64,000 nucleotides of DNA from Kibdelosporangium banguiense (GCF_017876405.1 NZ_JAGINW010000001.1:8197203-8261202); one strand, 5' to 3'. Shown: positions 9,677-17,469, numbered from the stretch's first letter. A program made the numbers and translations. Notes: generated from the letters alone by a model not told the origin.

Positions 9677-10438
9677 TCAGACGGCGACCTCGGACCGCTC
9701 GCCGAGCAGAATTCTCTGGTGCAGGTCCTGCATCGAGCGACCCGGCTCGATGCCCAGCTGCTGGATCATCCTGCGGCGGGCGGCGGCGAAGACCTCCACC
9801 GCTTCGGCCCGGCGGTTGCACCGCAACAGGGCGGTCATCAGGTACTCACAGAAGGTCTCGCGCAGCAGATGCTGCTTGGTCAGCGCTGTCAGGGTGCCCA
9901 CGATCTCGCGGTGCCGGCCGATCAGCAGTTCGGTCTCCATCAGCAGTTCCATGCACTCGAGCCTGCTGTCCTCCAGGAGCATCGCGTGCGTCTGGATGAG
10001 CGGGGTGTCGATGAGGCCGCCGAACGCGGGACCGCGCCACAGCGCGATGGCCTGGCGCAGGACCTCCGCGGCCTGGCCGTAGCTACGATCCCGGTGCAGG
10101 TCACGGCCCTGTTGGTAAAGCCTGCTGAAGCGGTCGGCGTCCAGTTCGTCGGGTGCCACGATCAGCGAGTAACCGCGCGGGCTGGTGATGAGCTGGCTTT
10201 CGCACTTGGTCGACCCGCGAAGCAGCTTGCGCAGCTGTGACACGTGCACGTAGAGGGTGTCGCTGGCCCGGGTGGGAGGTTTGTCTCCCCAGATCTCCAC
10301 GACCAGCTGCTCGGTCGTGACCACCTGGTTGGCCTTGGTCAGCAGGATGGCAAGCAGTGTCTCGACTTTGCGTGCCCGGGGCGCGCAGACCCCAGGGGCG
10401 CCGCTGACCTGTATCTGACCGAGAATTTCGTAGTTCAT
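9677..10438 (-). CDS. SARP-family transcriptional activator
   Basis: 253 residues from an ATG with GAGG five bases upstream. The N-terminal OmpR/PhoB-type winged helix (ARKVETLLAILLTKANQVVTTEQLVVEIWGD..., DTLYVHVSQLRKLLR, SPRGYSL) is followed by a bacterial transcriptional activation domain (DADRFSRLYQQGRDL..., WRGPAFGG, RCNRRAEAVEVF). The AfsR-like ATPase part is absent, so this is a small pathway-specific SARP of the ActII-ORF4/DnrI type. Two ARE-like sites lie about 60-100 bases upstream of its start. They suggest control by the ArpA-like TetR proteins encoded next door. Its targets are probably the PKS and perhaps neighbouring biosynthetic operons. Confidence 0.94.
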   Translation of the reverse strand: MNYEILGQIQVSGAPGVCAPRARKVETLLAILLTKANQVVTTEQLVVEIWGDKPPTRASDTLYVHVSQLRKLLRGSTKCESQLITSPRGYSLIVAPDELDADRFSRLYQQGRDLHRDRSYGQAAEVLRQAIALWRGPAFGGLIDTPLIQTHAMLLEDSRLECMELLMETELLIGRHREIVGTLTALTKQHLLRETFCEYLMTALLRCNRRAEAVEVFAAARRRMIQQLGIEPGRSMQDLHQRILLGERSEVAV

Positions 10439-10496
10439 GGTGACCTCAGTAATCGTCCGGGGATCCGTACCACCTTGGGCATGCCTGCAGCGTACT

Positions 10497-10543
10497 AAAC
10501 CGACCGCCTGGTTTGTCAAGGCAAAACCAGGCGGTCGGTCTTT
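10497..10543. promoter_or_regulatory. Paired ARE-like operators that also form a 16-bp stem
   Basis: AAACCGACCGCCTGGTTTGT (10497-10516) and AAAACCAGGCGGTCGGTCTT (10523-10542) each resemble the autoregulatory elements bound by gamma-butyrolactone receptors (AAACC...GGTTT). They are inverted copies, giving a perfect 16-bp stem (10499-10514 with 10524-10539) followed by six Ts. Upstream of the SARP start they most likely act as operators. The same DNA could terminate plus-strand transcription. Confidence 0.6.
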
Positions 10544-10673
10544 TTTCTAAGGGTGTCGCCGTGGTCCGGCCGCAGGTGGCCCTGGTTGCCGCGATGCGGA
10601 AACTTCCTGGTAGAAGCCATGATCCAGTCTCTCCCTGGCCGCCCGGTAGGGGTGGGATGAACCAACCCCCTAG

Positions 10674-10703
10674 TTGCATACCGGTCGGTTGGTTTTGTAG
10701 TAT
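10674..10703 (+). promoter_or_regulatory. Promoter with embedded ARE-like operator for the TetR gene
   Basis: TTGCAT (10674-10679) and TAGTAT (10698-10703) are spaced 18 bases. The spacer carries ATACCGGTCGGTTGGTTTTG (10678-10697), an ARE-like site. AACCAACC (10660-10667) is an inverted match to GGTTGGTT (10687-10694). A repressor bound here would block the polymerase directly. Confidence 0.55.
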
Positions 10704-10759
10704 TGAATCATGTGCCGCACGGACCGGCACAGGATCGTGGCGAGAAAGCGGGATTCGCG

Positions 10760-11386
10760 GTGACCAAGCAGGCTCGTTCAGAGCAGACCCGGGTACATCT
10801 CCTGGCCGCCGCGGCCGAGCTCCTGCGCCGCGACGGGTACGAGGCGTGCAGCATGACGGGCATCTCGCAGGCCGCAGGCGTGACCAAGGGTGGCCTGTAC
10901 TTCCACTACTCCTCGAAAGATGAGATGTGTGACGCGGTGCAGGCCGAGGCCATCACGGTGTTACATGCCTTCATCAAGAAGCAGGACGCCCGCGAGCCGT
11001 CGGCCGTCCGGCGGCTGATCTACCTCACCCACGCCCTGATGCGCTGGCTGGGCGACGAAGCCGTGGTCGGTGCGAGCTTCCGGATGGCCCGTGAGATGGG
11101 CGAGCGGCACGGCCGGTTCCTGGCGTTCTCACGTGCCTGGTACGCGCAGGTGCAGCGGTACATCAACGACGCGGAGGAGCTGGGGGAGCTCGACAAGTCG
11201 GCGCCACTGGACATCTCGGCGCTGCTGATCGCGGTGATGTGCGTCGGCGCGGAGGCGATGATGTCCACCAGGACCGGCGACCGCGACATGGAGCCGGTCA
11301 AGGCGGTGGCCGGGATGTGGGAGCTGGTCAAGCCCGGGCTGATCGGCGCCCGTGGCGGCCATGCTTTGCCAGGTGTGATCGCCTGA
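10760..11386 (+). CDS. TetR-family regulator, ArpA/pseudo-receptor type
   Basis: 208 residues from GTG 10760 (VTKQARSEQTR). The N-terminal HTH (MTGISQAAGVTKGGLYFHYSSKDEM) has the TKGxLYFHxxSK stretch common to ArpA-like gamma-butyrolactone receptors. The C-terminal ligand domain is more divergent than in the receptor encoded convergently at 11437-12066, so it may be a pseudo-receptor that senses another molecule. It runs convergently with that gene and divergently from the SARP gene. An ARE-like site in its own promoter suggests autorepression or cross-repression. Confidence 0.88.
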   Translation: MTKQARSEQTRVHLLAAAAELLRRDGYEACSMTGISQAAGVTKGGLYFHYSSKDEMCDAVQAEAITVLHAFIKKQDAREPSAVRRLIYLTHALMRWLGDEAVVGASFRMAREMGERHGRFLAFSRAWYAQVQRYINDAEELGELDKSAPLDISALLIAVMCVGAEAMMSTRTGDRDMEPVKAVAGMWELVKPGLIGARGGHALPGVIA

Positions 11387-11395
11387 CCCCCGCTG

Positions 11396-11416
11396 GGCCC
11401 CGCTGAGCGCGGGGCC
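11396..11416. terminator. Short GC hairpin between convergent TetR genes
   Basis: GGCCCCGC, loop TGAGC, then GCGGGGCC: an 8-bp perfect stem between the stops of the two TetR genes. It is probably a shared terminator. Confidence 0.55.
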
Positions 11417-11436
11417 GGGCGGGTGGTCGGTGAAAG

Positions 11437-12066
11437 TCAGGCGGTGAGCAGCTGGGGGTCACTGCCGGCCGGGTTGAACTTGTGCAGCCTGCGCGGCGGC
11501 ACCACGGCCTGAAGTGTTGTCGCCCAGAAGAAAGTCACTCGCTCGTGCAGATCGGCGCGGCCGGTGAGCACCTGCGAGGTGAGCTGGATGCCGGTGAACG
11601 AAGCGACGGCGAACTGGGCGAGGTCGTAGGGGTTGACCTCCTTGCGCACGTCACCGTTGACCTTCCCGGCGAGCATGCAGCTGTGGGTGAAGTCGATCCA
11701 CTGCTTGTAGGCGTTGCTCGCCGGCGCGATGAACGATCCCTGCTCGATCACCAGCCGGATACCCGCGCGGATCCGCATGTTGGTGCGCAGGCCGTGGGCC
11801 AGCATGTGACCGCGGTCGATGGCGGTCTGGATGCCCAGGTTCTCGACTTCCGGCAGTTCTTCCGCAGACGAGAACTGGTCCCCGATGAGCGCGTTGGCCA
11901 GCTCTTCCTTGGAGGAGAAGTGGAAATAGAGCGCACCCTTGGTCACCCCGGCTGCGGACAGGATGTCCGACAGGCTTGCACCTACGAAGCCGACCTCGTC
12001 GATCCGGGCCGCCGCGGCATCCAGGATTGCGTTACGGGTCTGCTCAGCGCGTTCCTGTCGCGCCAC
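11437..12066 (-). CDS. Gamma-butyrolactone receptor homologue (ArpA family TetR)
   Basis: 209 residues from GTG 12066, with GAGGAG five bases upstream on the coding strand; an in-frame ATG at 12081 is less likely. The start MARQERAEQTRNAILDAA and HTH (SLSDILSAAGVTKGALYFHF) are typical of ArpA/ScbR receptors. The central region contains a Trp (AYKQWIDFTH) where the family has its ligand-contacting Trp. It is divergent from the AfsA homologue, the classic receptor/synthase arrangement. ARE-like sites in the shared 185-base gap imply that it controls itself and the synthase. Confidence 0.92.
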   Translation of the reverse strand: MARQERAEQTRNAILDAAAARIDEVGFVGASLSDILSAAGVTKGALYFHFSSKEELANALIGDQFSSAEELPEVENLGIQTAIDRGHMLAHGLRTNMRIRAGIRLVIEQGSFIAPASNAYKQWIDFTHSCMLAGKVNGDVRKEVNPYDLAQFAVASFTGIQLTSQVLTGRADLHERVTFFWATTLQAVVPPRRLHKFNPAGSDPQLLTA

Positions 12067-12134
12067 GTCAACTCCTCTCATTGATGGGACGATCGGCCGT
12101 GTGTAGCCACTCGGACCGTTGACCTCAGAAGTTA

Positions 12135-12154
12135 ACACACCGGTTGGTATGTAG
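12135..12154. promoter_or_regulatory. ARE-like operator, receptor-proximal
   Basis: ACACACCGGTTGGTATGTAG is an imperfect palindrome with the ACC...GGT core of gamma-butyrolactone receptor sites. It lies 69 bases upstream of the receptor start, in the divergent gap shared with the AfsA homologue. Confidence 0.6.
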
Positions 12155-12163
12155 GCCAGTGAA

Positions 12164-12185
12164 AAAAACCGGTGGGTAGGTATGG
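12164..12185. promoter_or_regulatory. ARE-like operator, afsA-proximal
   Basis: AAAAACCGGTGGGTAGGTAT and the following GG form a second ARE-like site, about 67 bases before the AfsA homologue start. Its core (ACCGGTgGGTA) matches the neighbouring site. Confidence 0.58.
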
Positions 12186-12251
12186 TTTTCTCGGCTCGAT
12201 CCAAGTAGAAAGTAAGCACGACTAGGGGAAATCTCTCGCAGGGAGGCCGTT

Positions 12252-13244
12252 GTGACGGCGTTGCTTGATGGGACAAATGTTCAAACCGGTGAATTACCGG
12301 ATGTGTCGTTATTGAACGGAGCGTCGCTCGCCGGCGTTCCGACTCCACCCCAGCAGGTTCAGTTCACGCAAACCGTTCCTCGACACCTGGTGCACCGCGC
12401 CGCGTTATCCGAAGTATTCGTCACAGATCTGCGGGTGGTCGGTGACAATGAGTTCCTGGTCGGTGCGCAGTGGCCGCGCCGGCACAGCTTCCTCGGCCCG
12501 AGGACGCGAACCTCCCACGACCCGATGCTCTTCGTGGAGTGCTGCCGGCAGGCAGGGCTGCTCGTCTCGCACTGTGTCCTGGACGTCCCGCTGAACTTCC
12601 ACATCATGTCCCACTCCAAGACGTTCGCCGTCAAGGCGGAGGGGTTCCGGACCACCGACCGGCCGGTGGACGTGGTGCTGCACGTGAGCCACCGCGATGT
12701 ACGCCGCCGTGGCAAGTCACTGACCGCGACCATGGACTTCGACTGCTACCGCGACGGTCTGCACATCGCGTCCTCATCGGAACGCTGGAGTTCGGTGTCC
12801 TCAGCGACATACCGGCGGCTGCGTGGCGACCACTTCGCCGCGACGCCGTTTCAGGCCGAGAAGCTGCCGACCGTCGACCCGGCGCTGGTCGGCCGGGAAC
12901 GGCCGGAGGACGTCCTGCTCGCCGAGACGCCACTGCGCAACGTCTGGGCGCTGCAGTTCGATCCCGACCACCCGGTGCTGTTCGACCACCCGGTCGACCA
13001 CGTTCCCGGGATGGTGATGCTGGAGGGGGTCCGGCAGGCCGCCCTGGTGATGGTGGGAGACCCGCGGGCCCTGCCGGTGCGGTCGGAGTTCGACTTCGCG
13101 TCCTATGTCGAGTTCGATGAGCCGTGCCTGATCATCGCCGATGAGGACCCGCCGGCCAGGGAGGGCACGCGGGTCGTGAGTGTCACGCTGCAGCAGGATG
13201 GCAGCACTGTCGCCACTGGCATGATGGAAATGCTGTTGCCGTGA
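12252..13244 (+). CDS. AfsA-family gamma-butyrolactone synthase homologue
   Basis: 330 residues from GTG 12252, with GGGAGG just upstream. AfsA proteins join a beta-ketoacyl group to dihydroxyacetone phosphate in autoregulator biosynthesis. Two AfsA repeats are visible: one around HLVHRAALSEVFVTD... DPMLFVECCRQAG (about residues 40-110), and one around DHPVLFDHPVDHVPG and MVMLEGVRQA (about 235-265). Length is normal for the family. The stop overlaps the next gene start (GTGA), so the epimerase-like partner is co-translated. Regulation by the divergent ArpA-like receptor is supported by the ARE-like sites. Confidence 0.93.
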   Translation: MTALLDGTNVQTGELPDVSLLNGASLAGVPTPPQQVQFTQTVPRHLVHRAALSEVFVTDLRVVGDNEFLVGAQWPRRHSFLGPRTRTSHDPMLFVECCRQAGLLVSHCVLDVPLNFHIMSHSKTFAVKAEGFRTTDRPVDVVLHVSHRDVRRRGKSLTATMDFDCYRDGLHIASSSERWSSVSSATYRRLRGDHFAATPFQAEKLPTVDPALVGRERPEDVLLAETPLRNVWALQFDPDHPVLFDHPVDHVPGMVMLEGVRQAALVMVGDPRALPVRSEFDFASYVEFDEPCLIIADEDPPAREGTRVVSVTLQQDGSTVATGMMEMLLP

Positions 13245-14338
13245 GTGTCACCCTGGGGGCTGGGGAAGACAAAGACTTCCGGTCGGCCGAGTTTCTGGTC
13301 ACCGGTGCAACGGGTTTCATCGGTTCGGCTGTGGTGCGCGAGCTGCTCACCCAGCACGCCGGGCGGCGGGTGCGAGTGCTGACCCGGCAACCGATTCCAC
13401 AGTGGATGACCGAGGCGGGGGTGACCGCGGTGCGCGGGGATCTCACTCAGCCGTCCACTTTGCAGGGCATGTGCGCAGGCGTGGGGACCGTGCTGCACTT
13501 CGCTTCGCAGATCGGTGGCGACCCGAAGACGTGCGCCGCCGTCAACGAACATGGAACCAGGGCGCTGCTCGACGAGGCGCGGCGCTCTGGGGTTACCCGC
13601 GTGATCTGCTTGAGTACGTCCGCTGTCTACGGCATGGGCGCGCACAGAGGCTTTGGGGAGTCTGAACTTGTGCCCGCGCCGGTGTCGGTGACCAGCCGCA
13701 CGAGGCTCGCTGCCGAACGAATGGTCCTCGCCGTCGGTGGCATGGTGTTGCGGCCGAACGTGGTGTACGGAAACGGAGATCGGCACGTCGTGCCGACGTT
13801 GGTGCGATGGCTGCGCAGCGTGCCCATGTGGGCCGACGGGGGATCTGCGCGGATGTCGCTGGTCGCGGTGACGGACCTCGCCGCGGCCGCGGTTGCGCTC
13901 GCTGGGATGAAGTGGGACATCGGGAGGGTGTTCCACGTCAACCACCCGCAACCGGTCCGCGCCCGGGAGTTGATCACCCGCGTGTGCGAACTACTGGAAT
14001 TGCCGCTACCGGAAGGAGATCTGTCCGTAGCCGACCATCGGACCATGACCCGCGAAGCCATGCCAGCGCTCACCGACCACCAGCACTCCATGCTGGTGGA
14101 GGATCACTGGTACGACAGCTCGGGGATATGGGACTTCACCGGCCTTGCGCCGGGCCCAGGACTCATCGCCCGGCTACCCGAGGCGGCAGGCTGGTACCGC
14201 GACCGGCTTGGCGCCCCGGTCGGCCGGCCGCGCCCCCGGCTGCAGGAGCGGCGGCAGCGATGCCGTGGATCCTCGATCTTTCCGTGCCGTCAACGGGGAT
14301 TCTTGCGGGCGGGCGACACTGTGGACCGCGTCGGCTGA
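13241..14338 (+). CDS. NAD-dependent epimerase/dehydratase family protein of the butyrolactone locus
   Basis: 365 residues, coupled to the AfsA homologue by a GTGA overlap. The Rossmann motif GATGFIGS is at about residues 22-29. Where extended SDR enzymes have YxxxK, this protein reads SRTRLAAER, so the usual catalytic Tyr and Lys appear absent. The last ~45 residues are Arg/Cys-rich and look like non-conserved extension. Context suggests a modifying or reducing step in autoregulator synthesis, but the altered active site makes the reaction uncertain. Confidence 0.85.
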   Translation: MSVTLGAGEDKDFRSAEFLVTGATGFIGSAVVRELLTQHAGRRVRVLTRQPIPQWMTEAGVTAVRGDLTQPSTLQGMCAGVGTVLHFASQIGGDPKTCAAVNEHGTRALLDEARRSGVTRVICLSTSAVYGMGAHRGFGESELVPAPVSVTSRTRLAAERMVLAVGGMVLRPNVVYGNGDRHVVPTLVRWLRSVPMWADGGSARMSLVAVTDLAAAAVALAGMKWDIGRVFHVNHPQPVRARELITRVCELLELPLPEGDLSVADHRTMTREAMPALTDHQHSMLVEDHWYDSSGIWDFTGLAPGPGLIARLPEAAGWYRDRLGAPVGRPRPRLQERRQRCRGSSIFPCRQRGFLRAGDTVDRVG

Positions 14339-14400
14339 TCTGTCCGTAATGTGTCGTTAGTAGCGCTTCCGAGGAGGCACTGTGGACTGACAGGCATGGC

Positions 14401-14886
14401 TTAGCCTGGGCGGAGGTCCGTGACTGGCAGGCGGTGCGCGGCGCGTACGCGTGCGGCCACGAGTAAGCGGTGACAGGCCTCGGGGTCGCGCTCGACGCAG
14501 AAGAGCGCGGTCGCCGAGTCGCTCGGAAGCTCTGCCACGAGCGCGCTGAGGTCGAACGGGTCGAGGATCTCGCGGGTATAGCGCTCGGCGTACTCGTGCG
14601 CCAGCGCGATGCGGTTGCGCTTGCCCACGCCCTGGCGGTCGTCCTCGCGGTATTGGAGTTGGCGTAGTTCGGTTGTCGGCGCTAGTTCCTTTACGTGCCT
14701 GTAGCCGATGTCGGCCGTGGCGAGCATGTGCTGCAGTCGCGCCGAGTTCGCCCAGGAGTAGTCGGGGCCTCGGACGCCACGGCGCTGGCGGAGGTCGAGT
14801 AGCAGGCCCACGCCCTCGCCGGTGAGTTTCTCGATGAAAGTCGCGGCAGTGAAGCCGTAGACACCGATCGTTGTGATGCGCCTCAT
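14401..14886 (-). CDS. DUF488 family protein
   Basis: 161 residues. The opening MRRITTIGVYGFTAATFIEKL and the DLRQRRGVRGPDYSWANSARLQ and LFCVERDPEACHR segments are characteristic of DUF488, a small family with conserved Arg and Cys/His residues and no established biochemical function. The ATG was chosen because the family starts there. It is separated from the SnoaL gene upstream by a 12-bp hairpin. Confidence 0.85.
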   Translation of the reverse strand: MRRITTIGVYGFTAATFIEKLTGEGVGLLLDLRQRRGVRGPDYSWANSARLQHMLATADIGYRHVKELAPTTELRQLQYREDDRQGVGKRNRIALAHEYAERYTREILDPFDLSALVAELPSDSATALFCVERDPEACHRLLVAARVRAAHRLPVTDLRPG

Positions 14887-14902
14887 CGCCGCCCCTGTCT
14901 GA

Positions 14903-14930
14903 GGCGGTGGGCTCGGTTGAGCCCACCGCC
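14903..14930. terminator. 12-bp perfect hairpin downstream of the SnoaL gene
   Basis: GGCGGTGGGCTC, loop GGTT, then GAGCCCACCGCC. It lies seven bases beyond the SnoaL stop (minus strand) and just before the DUF488 start, so it should end or attenuate the SnoaL transcript. Confidence 0.7.
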
Positions 14931-14936
14931 GTTCTG

Positions 14937-15290
14937 TTACGGCACGAGCACCGGCTGGTCCACGGCCCACAGCCAGGAGCCGTCCGGCTGGCGACGGGCG
15001 ATCTCGACGGTCATCTCACCGGTGGTCAATGTGGACGCCGTGATTGCCAGGTCGCCGCTGACCAACGCTGGATGCTGCCTGCCCGGCGCGAGCACCGGCG
15101 CGGCTGCGACGAACTCCTCGTACACCTTGCGGATCTCGGCATGTCCGGTTGCGAGGTTGCCCGGTGGGAACGCCAGCACGGCGTCCGGCTCGTACAACGC
15201 CACCAGCCCGTCGACGTCGCCCGCGTTGGCGCGCTCGATAAAGTACCTGCCCAGGTCGTTCGGTTCAGTGGCCACTGTCTTGCTTGTCAT
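14937..15290 (-). CDS. SnoaL-like (NTF2 fold) protein
   Basis: 117 residues from ATG 15290. The pattern YFIERANAGDVDGLVALYEPDAVLAFPPG ... GHAEIRKVYEEF ... DGSWLWAVDQPV is a standard SnoaL_2/NTF2-like fold. Such proteins bind small hydrophobic ligands and include hydrolases, isomerases and cyclases. Substrate cannot be inferred. It is divergent from the WYL regulator across a perfect palindrome and is probably its target. Confidence 0.85.
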   Translation of the reverse strand: MTSKTVATEPNDLGRYFIERANAGDVDGLVALYEPDAVLAFPPGNLATGHAEIRKVYEEFVAAAPVLAPGRQHPALVSGDLAITASTLTTGEMTVEIARRQPDGSWLWAVDQPVLVP

Positions 15291-15309
15291 GCCGGAGAGC
15301 TTGCCAAGC

Positions 15310-15336
15310 AATACACGACATCCTGTGTCGTGTATT
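15310..15336. promoter_or_regulatory. Perfect palindromic operator between SnoaL and WYL genes
   Basis: AATACACGACA - TCCTG - TGTCGTGTATT, an 11-bp perfect inverted repeat. It sits just upstream of the TAGAGT -10 of the WYL gene and within the SnoaL promoter region, ideally placed for the WYL regulator to control both genes. Confidence 0.75.
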
Positions 15337-15340
15337 CCGC

Positions 15341-15353
15341 TAGAGTTTTCGTA
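15341..15353 (+). promoter_or_regulatory. Likely leaderless promoter of the WYL regulator
   Basis: TAGAGT (15341-15346) is followed after six bases by the ATG. The TANNNT-N6-ATG arrangement is characteristic of leaderless actinobacterial transcripts, and no Shine-Dalgarno sequence is present. Confidence 0.55.
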
Positions 15354-16330
15354 TGCGCGCAGACCGGCTGGTATCGCTGGTGTTGCTGCTGCGCCAGCAC
15401 GGCCGGCTGTCCGCGACCGCGCTGTCCCGCGAGCTGGAGGTGTCCACGCGCACTGTGCTGCGCGACATCGAGGCGTTGTCCGCGGCCGGAGTTCCGGTCT
15501 ACGCCGAACGCGGCAGGCACGGCGGTTTCGCATTGCTGCCTGGATTTCAGAGCGAACTCACCGGACTGAACCACGACGAGGCACTTGCCCTGCTGGTCGC
15601 CGGATCGCGGCGTGGCGCGCAGGCATTCGGCCTCGGCTCGGCGCTCGCTTCGGCCATGCGCAAGGTGGTCGACGCGCTACCCGAAAGCCATCGGGCCACG
15701 GCGGCCGGCGCGGTCCAACGACTGCTCATAGACCCGGAGACCGACCTGCTCGCGCGTCGGACGGATACCGAGGAAGTGCCCGACACTGTGGTGACCGAGG
15801 TCCGGCGTGCGGTGTTCGCCGGGCACAAGCTGCGCATCCATTACGCGGCTGCCGACCAGGCCCCGAAATGGCGCACGGTGGACCCGATCGGCTTGGTCAC
15901 CGTCCGTGGCCAGGGCTATTTGCTGGCAACGAGATCTGGTTCAGACCGTACCTACCGGCTGTCACGAATCCTGGCCGCCAAGCAACTCGCCGAACCCGCC
16001 CAGCGACCGGACCGCGTCGATCTGGACCGAGCCTGGCAGGAACGCAGCACACGGTTCCGGACCGGCGGTGACCAGGTCACCGTGCTGGCACGAGTGAACC
16101 CATCCCGGCGCGGCGACCTGGTGGGCACCGCGCTGGCTGTACGCGCCGAAGAAGAAGCCGACGCGGACGGATGGCTTCGGATGGAGCTGACCTTCCAAGA
16201 CTCCAGACACGCCGAATGGGCACTGTGGCAGCTCGCCACAAACGCGGAAGTCGTTGCCCCGCAATGGTTACGCACCTCCCTGCGGGACCGCGCCGCCGCT
16301 CTGGCCACCTGCTACGGGGTGTCATCCTGA
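15353..16330 (+). CDS. HTH-WYL transcriptional regulator
   Basis: 325 residues. The N-terminal DeoR-like winged helix (LVSLVLLLRQHGRLSATALSRELEVSTRTVLRDIEALSAAGVPVYAERGRHGGF) is followed by a WYL ligand-sensing domain (about residues 140-220, RTVDPIGLVTVRGQGYLLA) and a C-terminal extension. This is the YafY-like class that usually represses or activates a neighbouring gene. Target and ligand are unknown; the divergent SnoaL gene is the obvious candidate. Confidence 0.92.
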   Translation: MRADRLVSLVLLLRQHGRLSATALSRELEVSTRTVLRDIEALSAAGVPVYAERGRHGGFALLPGFQSELTGLNHDEALALLVAGSRRGAQAFGLGSALASAMRKVVDALPESHRATAAGAVQRLLIDPETDLLARRTDTEEVPDTVVTEVRRAVFAGHKLRIHYAAADQAPKWRTVDPIGLVTVRGQGYLLATRSGSDRTYRLSRILAAKQLAEPAQRPDRVDLDRAWQERSTRFRTGGDQVTVLARVNPSRRGDLVGTALAVRAEEEADADGWLRMELTFQDSRHAEWALWQLATNAEVVAPQWLRTSLRDRAAALATCYGVSS

Positions 16331-16578
16331 GTTGGCGGGATCCTGCAAAGGCGACGGATCGGGTGCGGCGCATTTCGCCGGTGCTGGGCTCGTGTTCGTC
16401 AGATGGGACGAAACTCGATATGGCCGGGTGACTGCGAACAAGTAACGCGGCTGTTTGTACTGCCGTGGACTGCCGGGGGTGCGTGGATTTCGCTGGCAGT
16501 CTATGTGTGGCGGCCTTGGTGAGGTTTTCGGCGAGCGTGTCGGTCAATTACCGGCTACCTGGCTGGTATGCTGATCAC
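16331..16578. other. Intergenic region before the ECF sigma factor gene
   Basis: 248 bases with no supported gene. I looked for an ECF41-type promoter (TGTCACA-N16-CGTC) in front of the sigma factor and did not find one, which is unusual because many ECF41 genes are autoregulated. Confidence 0.45.
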
Positions 16579-17469
16579 ATGCAGGCCGACCCGGCTCGTG
16601 TCGACGCGTTCGAGCAATACCGGGATTTGATGTTCGGCATATCCTATCGAATGCTGGGTACCGTCGCCGACGCCGAGGACACCATTCAGGAGACCTGGCT
16701 GCGGTGGAACCAGATCGACCGGGATTCGGTCGTCGATCCCCGGGGTTATCTGGTCCGCGCGGTGACCCGTACCTCCATCGACCAGCTGCGCCGGGCCAAG
16801 GCGCGGCGGGAACAGTACGTCGGTTCCTGGCTGCCGGAACCGTTGCTGACCGGCCCGGATTCCGCGGAGAGCGTGGCGCTGGCCGATTCGGTCTCGATGG
16901 CGATACTGGTGATGCTGGAACGGTTGTCGCCCCTTGAGCGTGCGGTCTTCGTGCTGCGGGAGGTGTTCGGGTTCAGCTTTCCCGAAGTCGCGCAGGCGAT
17001 CGACCGGTCGGAGGCGGCGGTCCGCCAGCTCGGCCGCCGGGCCAGGGCGAATGTCCGCGGCCGCCCCCGGTTTACCGCTGACAGCATGCAAACCAGGCAG
17101 ATCACCGAGCGGTTTCTGGCCGCCTGCCTCGGGGGCGACCTCGGCGGGCTGATGGAGCTGCTCGCGCCGGACGTCACGATGTACGTCGATTCCAACGGCC
17201 GATCCGAAGGTGGCCCGCTGCAACCGGTGTACGGCGCGCAGGCGATCGCCGGCTACTTCGCGTCGGTTGCCGGCCGGTTCCCGGCCGGCATCCGGTCGCG
17301 CTATGTCGAACTCAACGGCAGTGGCAGTGGTCTGCTGGTCGTCGGCGACGAGGTGTACGCGGCATTCGTGCTCGATTTCGCGCCAGGGCCGGACGGCCGG
17401 GTGGCGGCCGTGTGGGTCATCCGCGAGGAGGGCAAGTTGTCACGTATCCCTGTCCCGCAGGACAGTTAG
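16579..17469 (+). CDS. ECF41/SigJ-like sigma factor with C-terminal SnoaL domain
   Basis: 296 residues from ATG 16579. Sigma region 2 (FEQYRDLMFGISYRMLGTVADAEDTIQETWLRW) and region 4 (LSPLERAVFVLREVFGFSFPEVAQAI... AAVRQLGRRAR) are followed by a ~120-residue NTF2/SnoaL-like extension. In ECF41 sigma factors this extension replaces a separate anti-sigma factor and tunes activity. The local sites at 17959-17985 and 23938-23964 match the known ECF41 promoter pattern, so this protein is the likely driver of those two promoters. Its stop overlaps by 4 bases the stop of the convergent SnoaL gene. Confidence 0.93.
   Translation: MQADPARVDAFEQYRDLMFGISYRMLGTVADAEDTIQETWLRWNQIDRDSVVDPRGYLVRAVTRTSIDQLRRAKARREQYVGSWLPEPLLTGPDSAESVALADSVSMAILVMLERLSPLERAVFVLREVFGFSFPEVAQAIDRSEAAVRQLGRRARANVRGRPRFTADSMQTRQITERFLAACLGGDLGGLMELLAPDVTMYVDSNGRSEGGPLQPVYGAQAIAGYFASVAGRFPAGIRSRYVELNGSGSGLLVVGDEVYAAFVLDFAPGPDGRVAAVWVIREEGKLSRIPVPQDS

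Larger units (their letters stand above)
10439..10759. promoter_or_regulatory. Divergent control region between SARP and TetR genes
   Basis: This 321-base stretch holds no gene. It contains a paired set of ARE-like palindromes forming a perfect stem (10497-10543), and an ARE-like site lying inside a likely promoter (about 10674-10703) in front of the TetR gene. The bases in between show no other recognisable element. Confidence 0.7.

Noticed and set aside
10499..10545. Simple Rho-independent terminator
   Set aside because: The stem and T-run fit, but no plus-strand gene ends here, and each arm is itself ARE-like, so an operator role is preferred.
16500..16578. Self-promoter of the ECF41 sigma gene
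   Set aside because: No TGTCACA-N16-CGTC match was found upstream; TGTCGGT near 16540 lacks a partner box at the right spacing.
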